Positions 14,430-23,103 of a stretch of DNA of 28,598 bases are shown one piece after another. The notes beneath the pieces were generated by a model. That model searched no databases. It saw only the letters and a list, made by a program, of their open reading frames with translations, and was not told where the DNA came from. Position 1 is the stretch's first letter. Every line of letters starts with the position of its first letter. The stretch spans positions 1-28,598 of the forward strand of contig JAZQKU010000076.1 in the NCBI GenBank assembly GCA_045542315.1, read 5' to 3'. Made by a program: the position numbers and the translations under genes. The DNA comes from RGIG5299 sp045542315 (GTDB taxonomy: Bacteria > Bacillota > Clostridia > Oscillospirales > RGIG5299).

Positions 14430-15938
14430 TTAAAACATCATTCCGTTTATATATTCTTCCATAAATACGGGGTCGGTTGCAAGCTCCACCGTTTTCACCC
14501 TTTTTGAAAGCAAAAGTGCCTTTTCGCGGTATTCTTTAAAAAGCAAAAATCTCGAGGCGCCCGTAAGCGAGGCGTTTCCCACGGCGGATGCCACCGCCGC
14601 CACGCCCTTCGGAAGCATTTTTATCGCTTCCGCCTTTTTGAGGTCTAATTTACTTCCGAATCCGCCTGCTATAAATGCGCTTTTAAGGCTCTCGGCCGTA
14701 ATTCCCGCCTTACAAAGAAGCGCTGAAATACAGCCGTAAACAGCTCCCTTTGCAAGCTGAACGGCACGCACGTCATCGGAATTAAATGAAACTCCGTCAA
14801 TTAAAACGTCACTCTCAAGATATCCCGTTTCGTCAAGCTCGCCCGTTTCCGTAAGCGCCGCTAAAAGCTCTATAACTCCCGAGCCGCATATACCCACGGC
14901 TTTTTTATCTCCCACCGTTTTTGCAAAAAGCTTGCCGTTGGCCGCATAAACGGAATATATCGCACCGTCGATCGCGTGAGCGCCGGAAGAAAGTCCCGCT
15001 CCCTCAAACGCCGGACCTGCCGCCGCCGAGGAGCCGTACCACTCTTCTCCGCTTTTAACCACAGTTTCGCCGTTGGTGCCTATATCAACAAGAAGCGCAG
15101 GTGAGGCCGCTAAGTCGATATCGGTTGCAATCATTGCCGCCGTAACGTCGCCGCCTATAAAAGCCGAAATGCAGGGGATAAGATAGAGCCTTGCGTTTTT
15201 AAAACGGGATTTGAAATAATCCGTTTCGAAATAGTCTCCGAAAAGCGTTTCCGACTCAAACGGCGCCCTTGAGATCGACACGGGGCTTTTGTTTGCCGCG
15301 AGATAACTCATTGCCGTATTACCCGCCGCCACGATAAGCGAAAGCTCGTCTTCTTCACGCCCCGCCTCTCTGATGCAAGCCGAAACGGCTTGATAAATAC
15401 CGTCGGTAACAAGCTTATGGAGCTCCCAAAGCTTATCCAAAATAGCCTTTTCAATTCTCGAGATAACGTCGGCGCCAAACACGCCTTGCGGATTTTCTAT
15501 GCCCGCCGACGAAAGAAGCCTTCCGCTTTTCCCGTCGTAAAGTCGCGCGGCTATCGTAGTTGTGCCAATGTCCACCGCCGCCAAAAGGCCCGACGCCATC
15601 GGAGAAAGCGTAAGGAAAGGCATATCACCGCCCGAAACCAAGACGTCGCTTTTTGCTTCGTCAAAAAGCGTTACCGATGCGTCGCCCGTCAAAATGAGCC
15701 TGCAACCAAGCCTTATTCCCTTTTCTATGTCGGCGCCCAGAAGCTTTTTTTCGTATTCGTCGGGCAAAAGCGCCTCTCCTTCGAATAAGACGCGGCATTT
15801 CCCGCAAACACCTCTGCCGCCGCAGGGCATTTTAAGGCTCGAAATCATATCGCCGCCGACAAGCTCCTTAAAGCTTGCCGGCGGTTTGAAGTTAAAACAA
15901 TATTCAGAAGCATTTTTATAAAGCTTAAGAACTGCCAT
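14430..15938 (-). CDS. RACo-like protein: [2Fe-2S] ferredoxin domain plus ASKHA ATPase domain
   Basis: A 502-residue protein. Residues ~1-95 are a plant-type [2Fe-2S] ferredoxin domain with cysteines 39, 45, 48 and 79 (CX5CX2CX30C; PCGGRGVCGKCRV...LGC). From about residue 115 comes an ASKHA (actin/hexokinase-like) fold: VDIGTTTIAARL (D123), VDIGTNGETV, ICGSGVIELLAAL and FIAGGFGSKLDL, the DUF4445-type arrangement of RACo/reductive activators of corrinoid proteins, which use ATP to drive an electron onto Co(II). No corrinoid protein or methyltransferase is encoded here, so the client is unknown. It is the third gene of its operon, starting 9 nt after the beta-helix stop behind AAGAGG. Confidence 0.85.
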   Translation of the reverse strand: MAVLKLYKNASEYCFNFKPPASFKELVGGDMISSLKMPCGGRGVCGKCRVLFEGEALLPDEYEKKLLGADIEKGIRLGCRLILTGDASVTLFDEAKSDVLVSGGDMPFLTLSPMASGLLAAVDIGTTTIAARLYDGKSGRLLSSAGIENPQGVFGADVISRIEKAILDKLWELHKLVTDGIYQAVSACIREAGREEDELSLIVAAGNTAMSYLAANKSPVSISRAPFESETLFGDYFETDYFKSRFKNARLYLIPCISAFIGGDVTAAMIATDIDLAASPALLVDIGTNGETVVKSGEEWYGSSAAAGPAFEGAGLSSGAHAIDGAIYSVYAANGKLFAKTVGDKKAVGICGSGVIELLAALTETGELDETGYLESDVLIDGVSFNSDDVRAVQLAKGAVYGCISALLCKAGITAESLKSAFIAGGFGSKLDLKKAEAIKMLPKGVAAVASAVGNASLTGASRFLLFKEYREKALLLSKRVKTVELATDPVFMEEYINGMMF

Positions 15939-15947
15939 TTTTGCCTC

Positions 15948-18158
15948 TTATTTTACCGTGAAGCTTCCGCTTACGGCACCGTTTTTAATGTATTGCTGTG
16001 CCTCGGAATATCCGAAAAGCTCCTTCTCCGCTTCGGGAGTGCGGTCGCCGAGGTCAACGTTGTTAAGAATATCAGCAAAATAGGGAATGAAATTATCGGC
16101 ATCGACCGAAACGGAGATCTCGGTGCCCTTTGAGATCGCCTCGGAGAGATAAACGTAAACGGTGTTTGCGTTATACTGCTCAATCTTTTCAACCGTTACG
16201 CCTGCGGGAAGGCCGCTTATCTCAAAACCCTCTTTGGTAAGGTCCTTTTCGAAAATCGGGAAGCTCTTACCCGAAACGGTCATTCGCAAAACACGTCCGT
16301 CTTCAATAAGTCTGCCCTCGAAGTTGAATTCTGTGGTGTATTCGATAGAGTCGATTACCACCTTATCGCCTGCCTTGCCCTCGAAATAAAGCATCGTGGC
16401 TTTGGCACTGCTGTCCTTGCCGTCTGCAATGTCGAGGTAGGTCACGTCTTTTACGTCGGCCCAATTTCCGAGAGTAAAGCCGCCTGCAGTAATTCCCTGA
16501 TATCCGAACGCAACCTTCGAGGCGGTGGTGCCCTTTAAGTTAACGATGCAATCGGAATATGCAAAGAGATTTAACGGGAGATTTGAAACGATATATCCCT
16601 TATCCTCGGTGAGAGTAAAGGTGAGCTTTCCGTTTTCAACCTTAATGTCCTTCACACCGCTTGCCGCATAGTTCCAGCTCTCATAGGAGCTTCCGTTGAA
16701 GGCAAAGCGGTTTCTGTATTCGTGAAGATATCCCGCCGTGATGTTTTCCTGCACGGCCTTTCTTCCGAAGGGGCTTATAAAGTTGGGCTTATATTGGTTG
16801 GTTACACCTACACCCACACGGTATTGGTGACGGTAGCTGAAGATATTTTTGAATATCATCGTATCGGAGTTGGTGCCGAGCATAATATCGGCTTCAATTA
16901 CGTAGGAATAGGGATTCTTGATGTTATTATAGGAAAGAGTGTCAAGAAGGCTGACGTTTTGGTAATCCTTCTTATATGCATCGGCGTTCAGGATAAGAAG
17001 CGCCGCAGCATCGTTGTTATGATATACCATATTGCGCTGGGTGATATTTGAAACGTAGGTCTCGTAGTCAAATCCGCAACCGTCGCCGCCGCCGTGGTTG
17101 TAAACGTACGCCATTTCGCTGTTTTCAACCAAAATGTTGTTGCAAACCGCCATATAAGATGCGGTAGGACCTGTTACGCCCGCTCTGTAATCGCAGCCGT
17201 CAAGATGGCGTACGTTTCGAACGTATCCCCATTCACTTTTATCGGTGCCGTCCCAGCCGCCCTCAACCAACTCGAAGCGGTAAAGGCCCGCGTAGGTGCC
17301 GGTCATAACGCAGTCGTACATTCTTACCTTCTCAATGCTGTAAACGTCATGACCTGCCGGAGTGTTGAGTGATGCGTGGAAGCCGCCCGAGGAATCCTCA
17401 AAAACGCAGTTGTTTATATCGAATTCTCTTGCAATAACGTCCTCATATCTGGCTATACCGCTTACTCTTATCGCGTCGGGCCAGATGTATTCGTTTGCAC
17501 CGCCGCCCGTATCCTTATGGGTGCCGTAAGAGGTAACGGTTTCGAGGTTGCCCTTGGGAGCCTTCATCCACGCTACGTAGTTATCAACGTTATCAAGCTC
17601 GTTTGCGAAGGCTTCCTCGCTGTAAATATTTTTGAAATTGCAGTTTGTTACCTTAAAGCCGGTGTTTCCCTTGGTAACTATAAAGCGGAAATAAATTCCG
17701 AGATAGGTGTTTCTTACGTCAAGTCCGTCGATGTGGATATAGTTGATGGTTTCCTGATCCTTGGTCTTTTTGCTTTTATCGTAGTCGGTAACGACGATAG
17801 CTATATCGTGCTTGTCGTTATTTAACGAGATGACGGGAAGCTCGTCGTTCTTATCGCCGTAGTTGGATATCTTTACCCAGGCGTTTTTAGCGCCGGTGCC
17901 GCGAATATACATTCTCTCGTTCCACTCGTCGCCGCGCTTGAGTAAAACCTTGTCGCCGGGCTGTAGGCGCATTTCGTTTACATTTGCAAAGCTTTTCCAC
18001 GGTGTCTTTTTTGAGGTACCGTTATTGTCATCGCTTCCCTCGGAGGAAGAAATGTAATAGGTGGTACCCGATGCGCAGGAAGAAAGAGTCATAATAAGAC
18101 CTCCCATAAGCGTTGCCGTCATAACGGCGGAAAGCAAGACCGAAATAATCCTTTTCAT
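15948..18158 (-). CDS. Extracellular lipoprotein with right-handed parallel beta-helix
   Basis: The start is ATG 18158 (MKRIISVLLSAVMTATL), preceded by AAGGTG; the longer frame to 18305 overlaps the Dabb gene. The 736-residue product has a lipoprotein signal with lipobox LSSC (Cys28). Residues ~33-520 begin with TYYISSSEGSDDNNGTSKKTPWKSF and GDKVLLKRGDEW, the typical entry of pectate-lyase/PL6-like parallel beta-helices. A run of Asn/Asp-rich turns with repeated I-DG/NC/NN patterns follows. Residues ~520-620 resemble a carbohydrate-binding beta-sandwich, and ~620-700 an Ig-like domain (RVLRMTVSGKSFPIF...VSVDADNF). It probably binds or cleaves a polysaccharide on the outer face of the membrane. 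No catalytic triad could be assigned by eye, so a specific lyase or hydrolase activity is not claimed. Confidence 0.8.
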   Translation of the reverse strand: MKRIISVLLSAVMTATLMGGLIMTLSSCASGTTYYISSSEGSDDNNGTSKKTPWKSFANVNEMRLQPGDKVLLKRGDEWNERMYIRGTGAKNAWVKISNYGDKNDELPVISLNNDKHDIAIVVTDYDKSKKTKDQETINYIHIDGLDVRNTYLGIYFRFIVTKGNTGFKVTNCNFKNIYSEEAFANELDNVDNYVAWMKAPKGNLETVTSYGTHKDTGGGANEYIWPDAIRVSGIARYEDVIAREFDINNCVFEDSSGGFHASLNTPAGHDVYSIEKVRMYDCVMTGTYAGLYRFELVEGGWDGTDKSEWGYVRNVRHLDGCDYRAGVTGPTASYMAVCNNILVENSEMAYVYNHGGGDGCGFDYETYVSNITQRNMVYHNNDAAALLILNADAYKKDYQNVSLLDTLSYNNIKNPYSYVIEADIMLGTNSDTMIFKNIFSYRHQYRVGVGVTNQYKPNFISPFGRKAVQENITAGYLHEYRNRFAFNGSSYESWNYAASGVKDIKVENGKLTFTLTEDKGYIVSNLPLNLFAYSDCIVNLKGTTASKVAFGYQGITAGGFTLGNWADVKDVTYLDIADGKDSSAKATMLYFEGKAGDKVVIDSIEYTTEFNFEGRLIEDGRVLRMTVSGKSFPIFEKDLTKEGFEISGLPAGVTVEKIEQYNANTVYVYLSEAISKGTEISVSVDADNFIPYFADILNNVDLGDRTPEAEKELFGYSEAQQYIKNGAVSGSFTVK

Positions 18159-18168
18159 AAATTTCACC

Positions 18169-18453
18169 TTATTCAGCAAAATCGGCAGAGTAGGATTCGA
18201 GCTTGATGGTTGCAATGAAATCGGCAACCTTAACGTGCTCGGGATGGTCTCTGTAAGCAAGCATATCCTCTTTGGACTCGAATTCGGTGTAAAGGCATGC
18301 GTCAACCGAGCGGGCAGAGCCGATCTCGTCTTTACCGAAGCGAAGCTTTTTAATAAGATCTATTTTTGCAGGCAAAGCGCAAAGAAGCTCCTTCATCTTG
18401 GGTACGTTTACCTCGGGGTCCTTAACTCTGTACATTACTACGTGAATAAACAT
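18169..18453 (-). CDS. Dabb (dimeric alpha/beta barrel) family protein
   Basis: A 94-residue protein with the stress-response A/B barrel (Dabb) pattern: MFIHVVMYRVKDPE at the N terminus, a helix with LCALPAKIDLIKKLRFGKDE, ARSVDACLYTEFESKEDMLAYRDHPEHVKVADFI, and a closing strand. The FHVV/HPEH elements are characteristic. Family members form small ferredoxin-like dimers; a few are enzymes, most are unassigned. It is first behind the promoter at 18487-18515 and 10 nt upstream of the beta-helix lipoprotein gene. Dabb proteins are frequent companions of carbohydrate-use genes, but its role here is not shown. Confidence 0.88.
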   Translation of the reverse strand: MFIHVVMYRVKDPEVNVPKMKELLCALPAKIDLIKKLRFGKDEIGSARSVDACLYTEFESKEDMLAYRDHPEHVKVADFIATIKLESYSADFAE

Positions 18454-18486
18454 TTTAAATTACCTTCCTTAATTTATATTTAATTT

Positions 18487-18515
18487 ATTATACCATATAG
18501 CCACGCCATTTTCAA
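18487..18515 (-). promoter_or_regulatory. Sigma-A promoter of the Dabb/beta-helix/RACo-like operon
   Basis: On the minus strand, TTGAAA (18515-18510), a 17-bp spacer and perfect TATAAT (18492-18487), 33 bp before the Dabb ATG at 18453, which has an AAGGAAGG ribosome site. No operator-like palindrome is obvious. Confidence 0.82.
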
Positions 18516-18578
18516 TGTAAAAAATTGCTCTTTTTATGCAAAAAATTGTTTTTTTGAGGGTAAGCGGCATAAAATGTG

Positions 18579-18607
18579 TTTACATAACGTCTTGAAAGTG
18601 CTATAAT
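18579..18607 (+). promoter_or_regulatory. Sigma-A promoter of smpB
   Basis: TTTACA (18579-18584), 17 bp, and perfect TATAAT (18602-18607), about 30 bp before the smpB start. It is divergent from the Dabb operon promoter. Confidence 0.82.
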
Positions 18608-18637
18608 ATTAACACTACCCGAAAAAGAGGTGTGAGG

Positions 18638-19114
18638 ATGGCGGAGAATAAAGAGGCAAGAAAGATAATATCGGAAAACCGCAAGGCGTACCACGAGTAT
18701 TTCGTGCTTGAAAAGCACGAGGCGGGCATTGAGCTTTTCGGCACCGAGGTAAAATCGGTAAGGCTCGGAAAGGTAAATTTCAAGGATTGCTATGCCGACA
18801 TCGACTCGGGCGAGCTTTTTATTCTCGGAATGCACATTTCACCCTATGAAAAGGGAAATATCTTCAACAAGGTCCCGCTTCGTCCGAAAAAGCTTTTAAT
18901 GCACAAGCGCGAGATAATGCGCCTTTTCGGGCAGACCAAGCAGGAGGGGCTTACCCTTATTCCCCTTTCTCTTTACTTCAAAAACGGAATGATAAAGGTT
19001 GAGCTTGGCCTTTGCAAAGGTAAAAAGCTCTTTGACAAGCGCGAGGATATGGCGCGCCGAGATGCAAAACGCGAGATGGACCGCGCAATTAAAGAAAAAA
19101 ATCAGGTTATGTAA
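18638..19114 (+). CDS. smpB: SsrA-binding protein SmpB
   Basis: The 158-residue partner of tmRNA in trans-translation, which frees stalled ribosomes. It has the family pattern: NRKAYHEYFVLEKHEAGIELFGTEVKSVRLGKVNFKDCYADI, the GMHISPYEKGN segment, RPKKLLMHKREIMRL, GLTLIPLSLYFKNGMIKVELGLCKGKKLFDKRE, and a basic C-terminal tail (RRDAKREMDRAIKEK) that acts as the tail in the ribosomal A site. Length is normal. ATG 18638 is preferred over GTG 18632 by its spacing to AGAGG. It stands alone, with its own promoter and terminator. The ssrA (tmRNA) gene is not in this window. Confidence 0.96.
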   Translation: MAENKEARKIISENRKAYHEYFVLEKHEAGIELFGTEVKSVRLGKVNFKDCYADIDSGELFILGMHISPYEKGNIFNKVPLRPKKLLMHKREIMRLFGQTKQEGLTLIPLSLYFKNGMIKVELGLCKGKKLFDKREDMARRDAKREMDRAIKEKNQVM

Positions 19115-19118
19115 AGTT

Positions 19119-19149
19119 AAAAACCGCGAAGATGCTTCGCGGTTTTTAC
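19119..19149 (+). terminator. Rho-independent terminator of smpB
   Basis: A perfect 13-bp stem AAAAACCGCGAAG (19119-19131) / CTTCGCGGTTTTT (19135-19147) with loop ATG, ending in a T-run. Confidence 0.9.
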
Positions 19150-19180
19150 GTTTGTGCGGAGACTTCACGCAAAAAAATTG

Positions 19181-19217
19181 AAAAAGTCCCTTCTGTATTC
19201 ACAGATGGGACTTTTTT
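19181..19217 (-). terminator. Terminator of the 1209-residue hydrolase-like gene
   Basis: An outer stem AAAAAGTCCC / GGGACTTTTT and inner stem TCTGT / ACAGA with a one-base T/T mismatch between them and a 4-nt loop. On the minus strand it is followed by TTTTTCAATTTTTTT, starting 5 nt beyond the stop codon at 19222. It also reads as a terminator on the plus strand and so would back up the smpB terminator. Confidence 0.88.
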
Positions 19218-19221
19218 GTTA

Positions 19222-22200
19222 TCAGTCAAGAAGAACTGCCGAAACTGCCGCGGGAACGCCGTTTGTCGAAGCAAATCTCACAGTCACACTGCCGTCGATC
19301 GGCATAACGCCGTCAAAACGAAGGCAGATGCAAAGCGGTACTCCGTCTGCGGCGGCGTTTAAATCAAACTCCGCCCTCACCTTTTCGCCGTTTATAAAAA
19401 TATCGAATTCGGGCGCTTTCTTTCCGAATTTCCAGATATTTGCCGTTAGCACGCGAAGTGAATAGCTGCCGTCGGGAACGTCTTTAACGGTTACGGTGAA
19501 ATCCTTGCCCACTCTTGCCTGCTTATATATCTCCTCATCGTAGAGAGTGGGGAGAATCTGCTCGGGAACCTCGTCGGTCCTCGCGTTTTTGCCGCCCGAC
19601 ACCGAGGCGCCCGTCCACAGGTCGCCCGACCAGTCGATATATTTATCCTTCGCAGTAAGATAGAAGCCTCTGAACTCGTTTTCGGGATTGACCGAAATGC
19701 CCAAAAGTCTGTTACTGCCCTTTTCATATATCTCGAAATCGAGCCTTTTGCAGTCAGCCGTAAAATATCTCACGCTTCTCACCATGGGACCCTTTACACC
19801 CATTTTTTCTCTTACAACGTCGATGCCGTCAACAACCGTCTTTCCGTTTATTTTAACGGTAATGCTTCCCTTATCAATCTCAACGTCATCGGAATCGAGA
19901 ATAAAGGTGATATGGTTTAGCACATGCTTTGTTTCAAGCGACAAAGTCTTTTTGCCGTTTTCATTAACGGCGTTATAGGCAAAATAACGCTTTCCGAAAA
20001 GCTCCTCCGTTTTTCCCGTAAGCGAAAGCGCGAGCGAGCCGTTTTCGAATTTTCTGTCGGCAAAATGCATCATCGGCACCCACGAAACGTTTACTGCATC
20101 AATATCGTACTGATAGGCGTCCTTTCTCATTCCCTTTATCTTGTCAATGACGAAGCGGAGCTTATCACCCTTTTCGAGGGAAACGGTGATATCGTGAGTT
20201 TTTGCCTCGTTTTTGCCCTCCGCTATCTTGCCATACCATATCTGCTCGCCGTTTTTGAAGATCCTTGCGGTAATCGGCACTGTCGTGGAGTTTTTCCACC
20301 AGTCCCTCATAACTCTTCCGATAACTCTTACCGTCATATCGCGGTCGGCGGTAAAGACTCTTGCAGAGGAAACGCTTCCCGCCTGATGACAGCCTCTTGC
20401 GATTCTCGTATTTCCCGAGCCTTCAAAGTTGCCCTCTATGCCGCCCGGACGGTTGGGCGAGATTCCGTAGTCACCCGACGGATGCGGTCCGCAGTCAACC
20501 ATCGTCATCGGGAAAAATTCCTTGTTGTTTTTGCTGTATTCGTTTGAGAAGCCGTTATATTCCTCTGTTTTACCCGAATAGTTTCCGAGGGCGCTTATAA
20601 AGGAAATTCCGCACCTTAACGGAATCGCTTCCTTCTCTTCCGTGCTTTTTAAATCAAATCCGACTGCCGAAACGGTATAGCTTGCATTTACGTCGGCGTC
20701 CTGCGAATAGTCGAAATAGAAGCTTCCCCTTGCAAGCTTTGTTATAACCGTTCCGTTTCGCTTTATTTCGTAATAATATCTGTTATCGTCGTCCTCATCG
20801 GAAATATATACAGCTACGCCGAGCGTCTTGATATTGTTTTCCTCGCGCTTAAAGACAGCCTTTGGAGCTTTGGGAGCGCCTACCTTTCCTCCGAAGGGAA
20901 AATCGGGCAAATTAAACCTAATAAGCTCGCCCTTTGCATCGGGAGTAAAGGTTATGCCCTTTGTTAAAAGCTCGGCACCCGTTTTGGTAAAGCCCTTTTT
21001 GCCGCTTATAAAGCCAACCTCGTAGCACTCGTTTTCCAAAAGTCCGTCGGGAAAAACGGTTATCTCTTTTTTCGGGCTTCTCGATATTATAAGAAGCGCC
21101 TTTTTTCTGTCGTTCGAGGTTCTGAGGCGGTAATATATCTCCTTATCTCCGTAAACTCTCGGGTGGAAGAGATAGGAAAATCTGCCCGCAACTCCTTTTT
21201 TGATCAAATAATTATATATCGCAAAATTCTCTCTTGCAATATCGAAATTCTTATCGGGCGAAAGACCTCTTTTCTGTGCCGCTCCCGCAGACGGTATCAT
21301 CGTAAGCCTTGAATAGCGGTAATCCTCGTTTGCCTCGCGGCTTCCCTGATAAAGTCCGCCGAAGGAGGAGGCTCCGTTATATTTCATCGCGTCCTTGCCG
21401 AAGGTGTCCATACAGTCGCACTGCTTATCGGGTATCTCAAAATAGGAGGAGTAATAGGTCATATAGGGCGAGGCGTTCAAGTCGGAAAGGTAGTTGAAGC
21501 TTGAAAGCCTTTGCATCTCAAAGTTGTGGATATAGTTTCCGCCGCCGTCGCAGGTGTGGAAGGAGCGCTCACCCGATTCGCTTCTGTATTTCTCAACCTT
21601 GCTTTTCGCTCTTACGTATTCCTTCTGGTTTCTTACGTTAAAGGCGTCGGTACGCCATTCGAAGTCGCCCCAATAGCTTGCCTTCGACGACATAACTCCG
21701 TCAAGCGGCTTGCCCGCAAACCAAAGGGTGTATGCCACGTTGCATTTGTTTGCAAACTTCACCGATTCTCTGAAATCGGGTCCGTTTAAGGAATTCAGGA
21801 AAATGTGATAGCCGGGAAGCTTATCGGGCACGTACCATGCCGCGTCTGACCATACTCCCTTTGCGCCGCTGTAGCCTGCGTCGTTGATGTTGTCAAGGTC
21901 AAAGCTTGCGCTTCTGTGCGCAAACTGCTCGGTAGTAACGAGGTTATCGCCGTACCAGAGCGAAAGCGCCTTACCTGAAGCGTAATATTTATCGCAGGTG
22001 AGGTCGAACATATAGTTATACTGCCAGTCGTAAAGCTCCTTCATAAGAGCGTCGTGACCGCCGTTGAAGGCGGCAAGGGTAACTGCGGGAAGGGCTATTT
22101 TTTCCTTCGGCATAAGCTCGACCTGTGCGCCTACGTCGGCTGTGTATTCAAAACACATCTCATGCTCTGCAATGGTCTTCATTTTGCACTCGAAATCAAG

Positions 22201-22851
22201 ATTCCATTTTCCGAGATAATCAAGCGCGACCATAAAGCCCTCGAAGGGCTCCTCCTCTGCCGTAACCGTAAAAAGCGGAGCGTATTCGGCAGTCATGCTT
22301 CCGCCTATCGAGTATTTCTGCCCCGAGCCTATCATTCGCGTTATCATCTCGCCCTGCGTGGGTCGGGTGTGACCGCCGCCGACGGACGAGAACCAATAGC
22401 TTTTCTTGTAGTCGTCCTGCAAAAACCTTGAGTAAAAGGGCTTTAATGTAAAGCCGTCGGTGCGGGCGACCGAGGTGTTCTCGCACTCCCACCACTGCTT
22501 TATCACCGACACGCCGGGAAATACCGCAGCATGAAAATAAAGCCTATACATGACCGTTTCAACGGTTATGTCAAGCTGCTTTACCTTTTTCTTGTTATAT
22601 ATCTTATCCTCAAACGAAGCGCCCACGAAATTCCATACGAAAGGAAATCTCGAGTTTTCAATAGCCTCGTCGGAATTTACGATGGGAATTATCGACTGCT
22701 CCTCCTTTACGAAGTTGATGCTTCCCTTTTCGTTATTTACCGAAAACTCAAAAAGATAAACGCCCTTTTCCAAAGAAAATCCGTAGCCCACTGAAATTCC
22801 CTTTTCGGAAAGGCGCCATCTGAAGTTTCCCAAAGCCGTTATTTCTGCCAT
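19222..22851 (-). CDS. Large glycoside-hydrolase-like protein, clan GH-D (GH36-related)
   Basis: A 1209-residue protein without a signal peptide, so apparently cytosolic. Residues ~1-260 are rich in beta-strand (GH36-like N-terminal sandwich). Residues ~295-560 look like a (beta/alpha)8 barrel: GVWSDAAWY (332-340) at the place of the GH36 DDGW motif, AYTLWFAG (373-380) for the glycine/Trp strand, RTDAF with Asp402 as candidate nucleophile, and CDGGGNY...LSD with Asp457 as candidate acid/base. A beta-rich region follows, with a jelly-roll-like segment around residues ~830-950 (FKNGEQIWY, KGDKLRFVI) suggesting carbohydrate binding. The ribosome site is weak (GAGG). Assignment rests on motif order, not on an alignment; the substrate is unknown, an alpha-galactoside being the simplest guess. 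Confidence 0.65.
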   Translation of the reverse strand: MAEITALGNFRWRLSEKGISVGYGFSLEKGVYLFEFSVNNEKGSINFVKEEQSIIPIVNSDEAIENSRFPFVWNFVGASFEDKIYNKKKVKQLDITVETVMYRLYFHAAVFPGVSVIKQWWECENTSVARTDGFTLKPFYSRFLQDDYKKSYWFSSVGGGHTRPTQGEMITRMIGSGQKYSIGGSMTAEYAPLFTVTAEEEPFEGFMVALDYLGKWNLDFECKMKTIAEHEMCFEYTADVGAQVELMPKEKIALPAVTLAAFNGGHDALMKELYDWQYNYMFDLTCDKYYASGKALSLWYGDNLVTTEQFAHRSASFDLDNINDAGYSGAKGVWSDAAWYVPDKLPGYHIFLNSLNGPDFRESVKFANKCNVAYTLWFAGKPLDGVMSSKASYWGDFEWRTDAFNVRNQKEYVRAKSKVEKYRSESGERSFHTCDGGGNYIHNFEMQRLSSFNYLSDLNASPYMTYYSSYFEIPDKQCDCMDTFGKDAMKYNGASSFGGLYQGSREANEDYRYSRLTMIPSAGAAQKRGLSPDKNFDIARENFAIYNYLIKKGVAGRFSYLFHPRVYGDKEIYYRLRTSNDRKKALLIISRSPKKEITVFPDGLLENECYEVGFISGKKGFTKTGAELLTKGITFTPDAKGELIRFNLPDFPFGGKVGAPKAPKAVFKREENNIKTLGVAVYISDEDDDNRYYYEIKRNGTVITKLARGSFYFDYSQDADVNASYTVSAVGFDLKSTEEKEAIPLRCGISFISALGNYSGKTEEYNGFSNEYSKNNKEFFPMTMVDCGPHPSGDYGISPNRPGGIEGNFEGSGNTRIARGCHQAGSVSSARVFTADRDMTVRVIGRVMRDWWKNSTTVPITARIFKNGEQIWYGKIAEGKNEAKTHDITVSLEKGDKLRFVIDKIKGMRKDAYQYDIDAVNVSWVPMMHFADRKFENGSLALSLTGKTEELFGKRYFAYNAVNENGKKTLSLETKHVLNHITFILDSDDVEIDKGSITVKINGKTVVDGIDVVREKMGVKGPMVRSVRYFTADCKRLDFEIYEKGSNRLLGISVNPENEFRGFYLTAKDKYIDWSGDLWTGASVSGGKNARTDEVPEQILPTLYDEEIYKQARVGKDFTVTVKDVPDGSYSLRVLTANIWKFGKKAPEFDIFINGEKVRAEFDLNAAADGVPLCICLRFDGVMPIDGSVTVRFASTNGVPAAVSAVLLD

Positions 22852-22882
22852 TATTTCGTCCTCGCTTTCGGGTGTTTTTTAA

Positions 22883-22912
22883 ATTATAACATCTATCGCC
22901 CGCCGATTGCAA
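22883..22912 (-). promoter_or_regulatory. Candidate promoter of the hydrolase-like gene
   Basis: On the minus strand, TTGCAA (22912-22907), an 18-bp spacer and perfect TATAAT (22888-22883), about 31 bp before the ATG at 22851. Confidence 0.65.
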
Positions 22913-22940
22913 TAATTTTTTTAAATTTTGAATTCATAAA

Positions 22941-22983
22941 TAAAAAAGACGGCGTAAACGGCGTGCATATTTAGCGGAGAAAT
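22941..22983 (+). repeat. Imperfect dispersed repeat, left copy
   Basis: Begins TAAAAAAGACGGCGT, then TGCAT, and ends AGCGGAGAAAT. The same three blocks occur in the same order on the opposite strand at 24262-24303, with diverged spacers 7-8 nt and 4 nt long. The two copies therefore form an inverted pair around the lipoprotein islet. Confidence 0.6.
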
Positions 22984-23037
22984 CATAATTAGATTTGCGA
23001 CTATGTTGTGAATTTGATTCGCAGTAAACAAATAATT

Positions 23038-23068
23038 AGCCCCGACAGATTGAAAATCTGTCGGGGCT
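23038..23068 (-). terminator. Strong hairpin downstream of the lipoprotein gene
   Basis: A perfect 14-bp stem AGCCCCGACAGATT (23038-23051) / AATCTGTCGGGGCT (23055-23068) with loop GAA. On the minus strand it lies 35 nt after the stop of the gene at 23104 and is followed by TAATTATTTGTTT, a moderately T-rich tail. Likely a terminator for that gene. Confidence 0.65.
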
Positions 23069-23103
23069 ATGTTTGCTTCATTCGTAAAATTGGGATGTTA
23101 AAA

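Noticed and set aside
16722..17825. Plus-strand ORFs across the beta-helix gene
   Set aside because: They are antisense to a well-supported lipoprotein gene, lack ribosome sites and resemble no family.
18159..18305. Longer N terminus for the beta-helix lipoprotein
   Set aside because: It overlaps the Dabb gene and would bury the lipoprotein signal peptide; ATG 18158 starts the signal directly.
19115..19221. ssrA (tmRNA) gene beside smpB
   Set aside because: The gap contains only two terminator hairpins and is far too short for a ~350-nt tmRNA.
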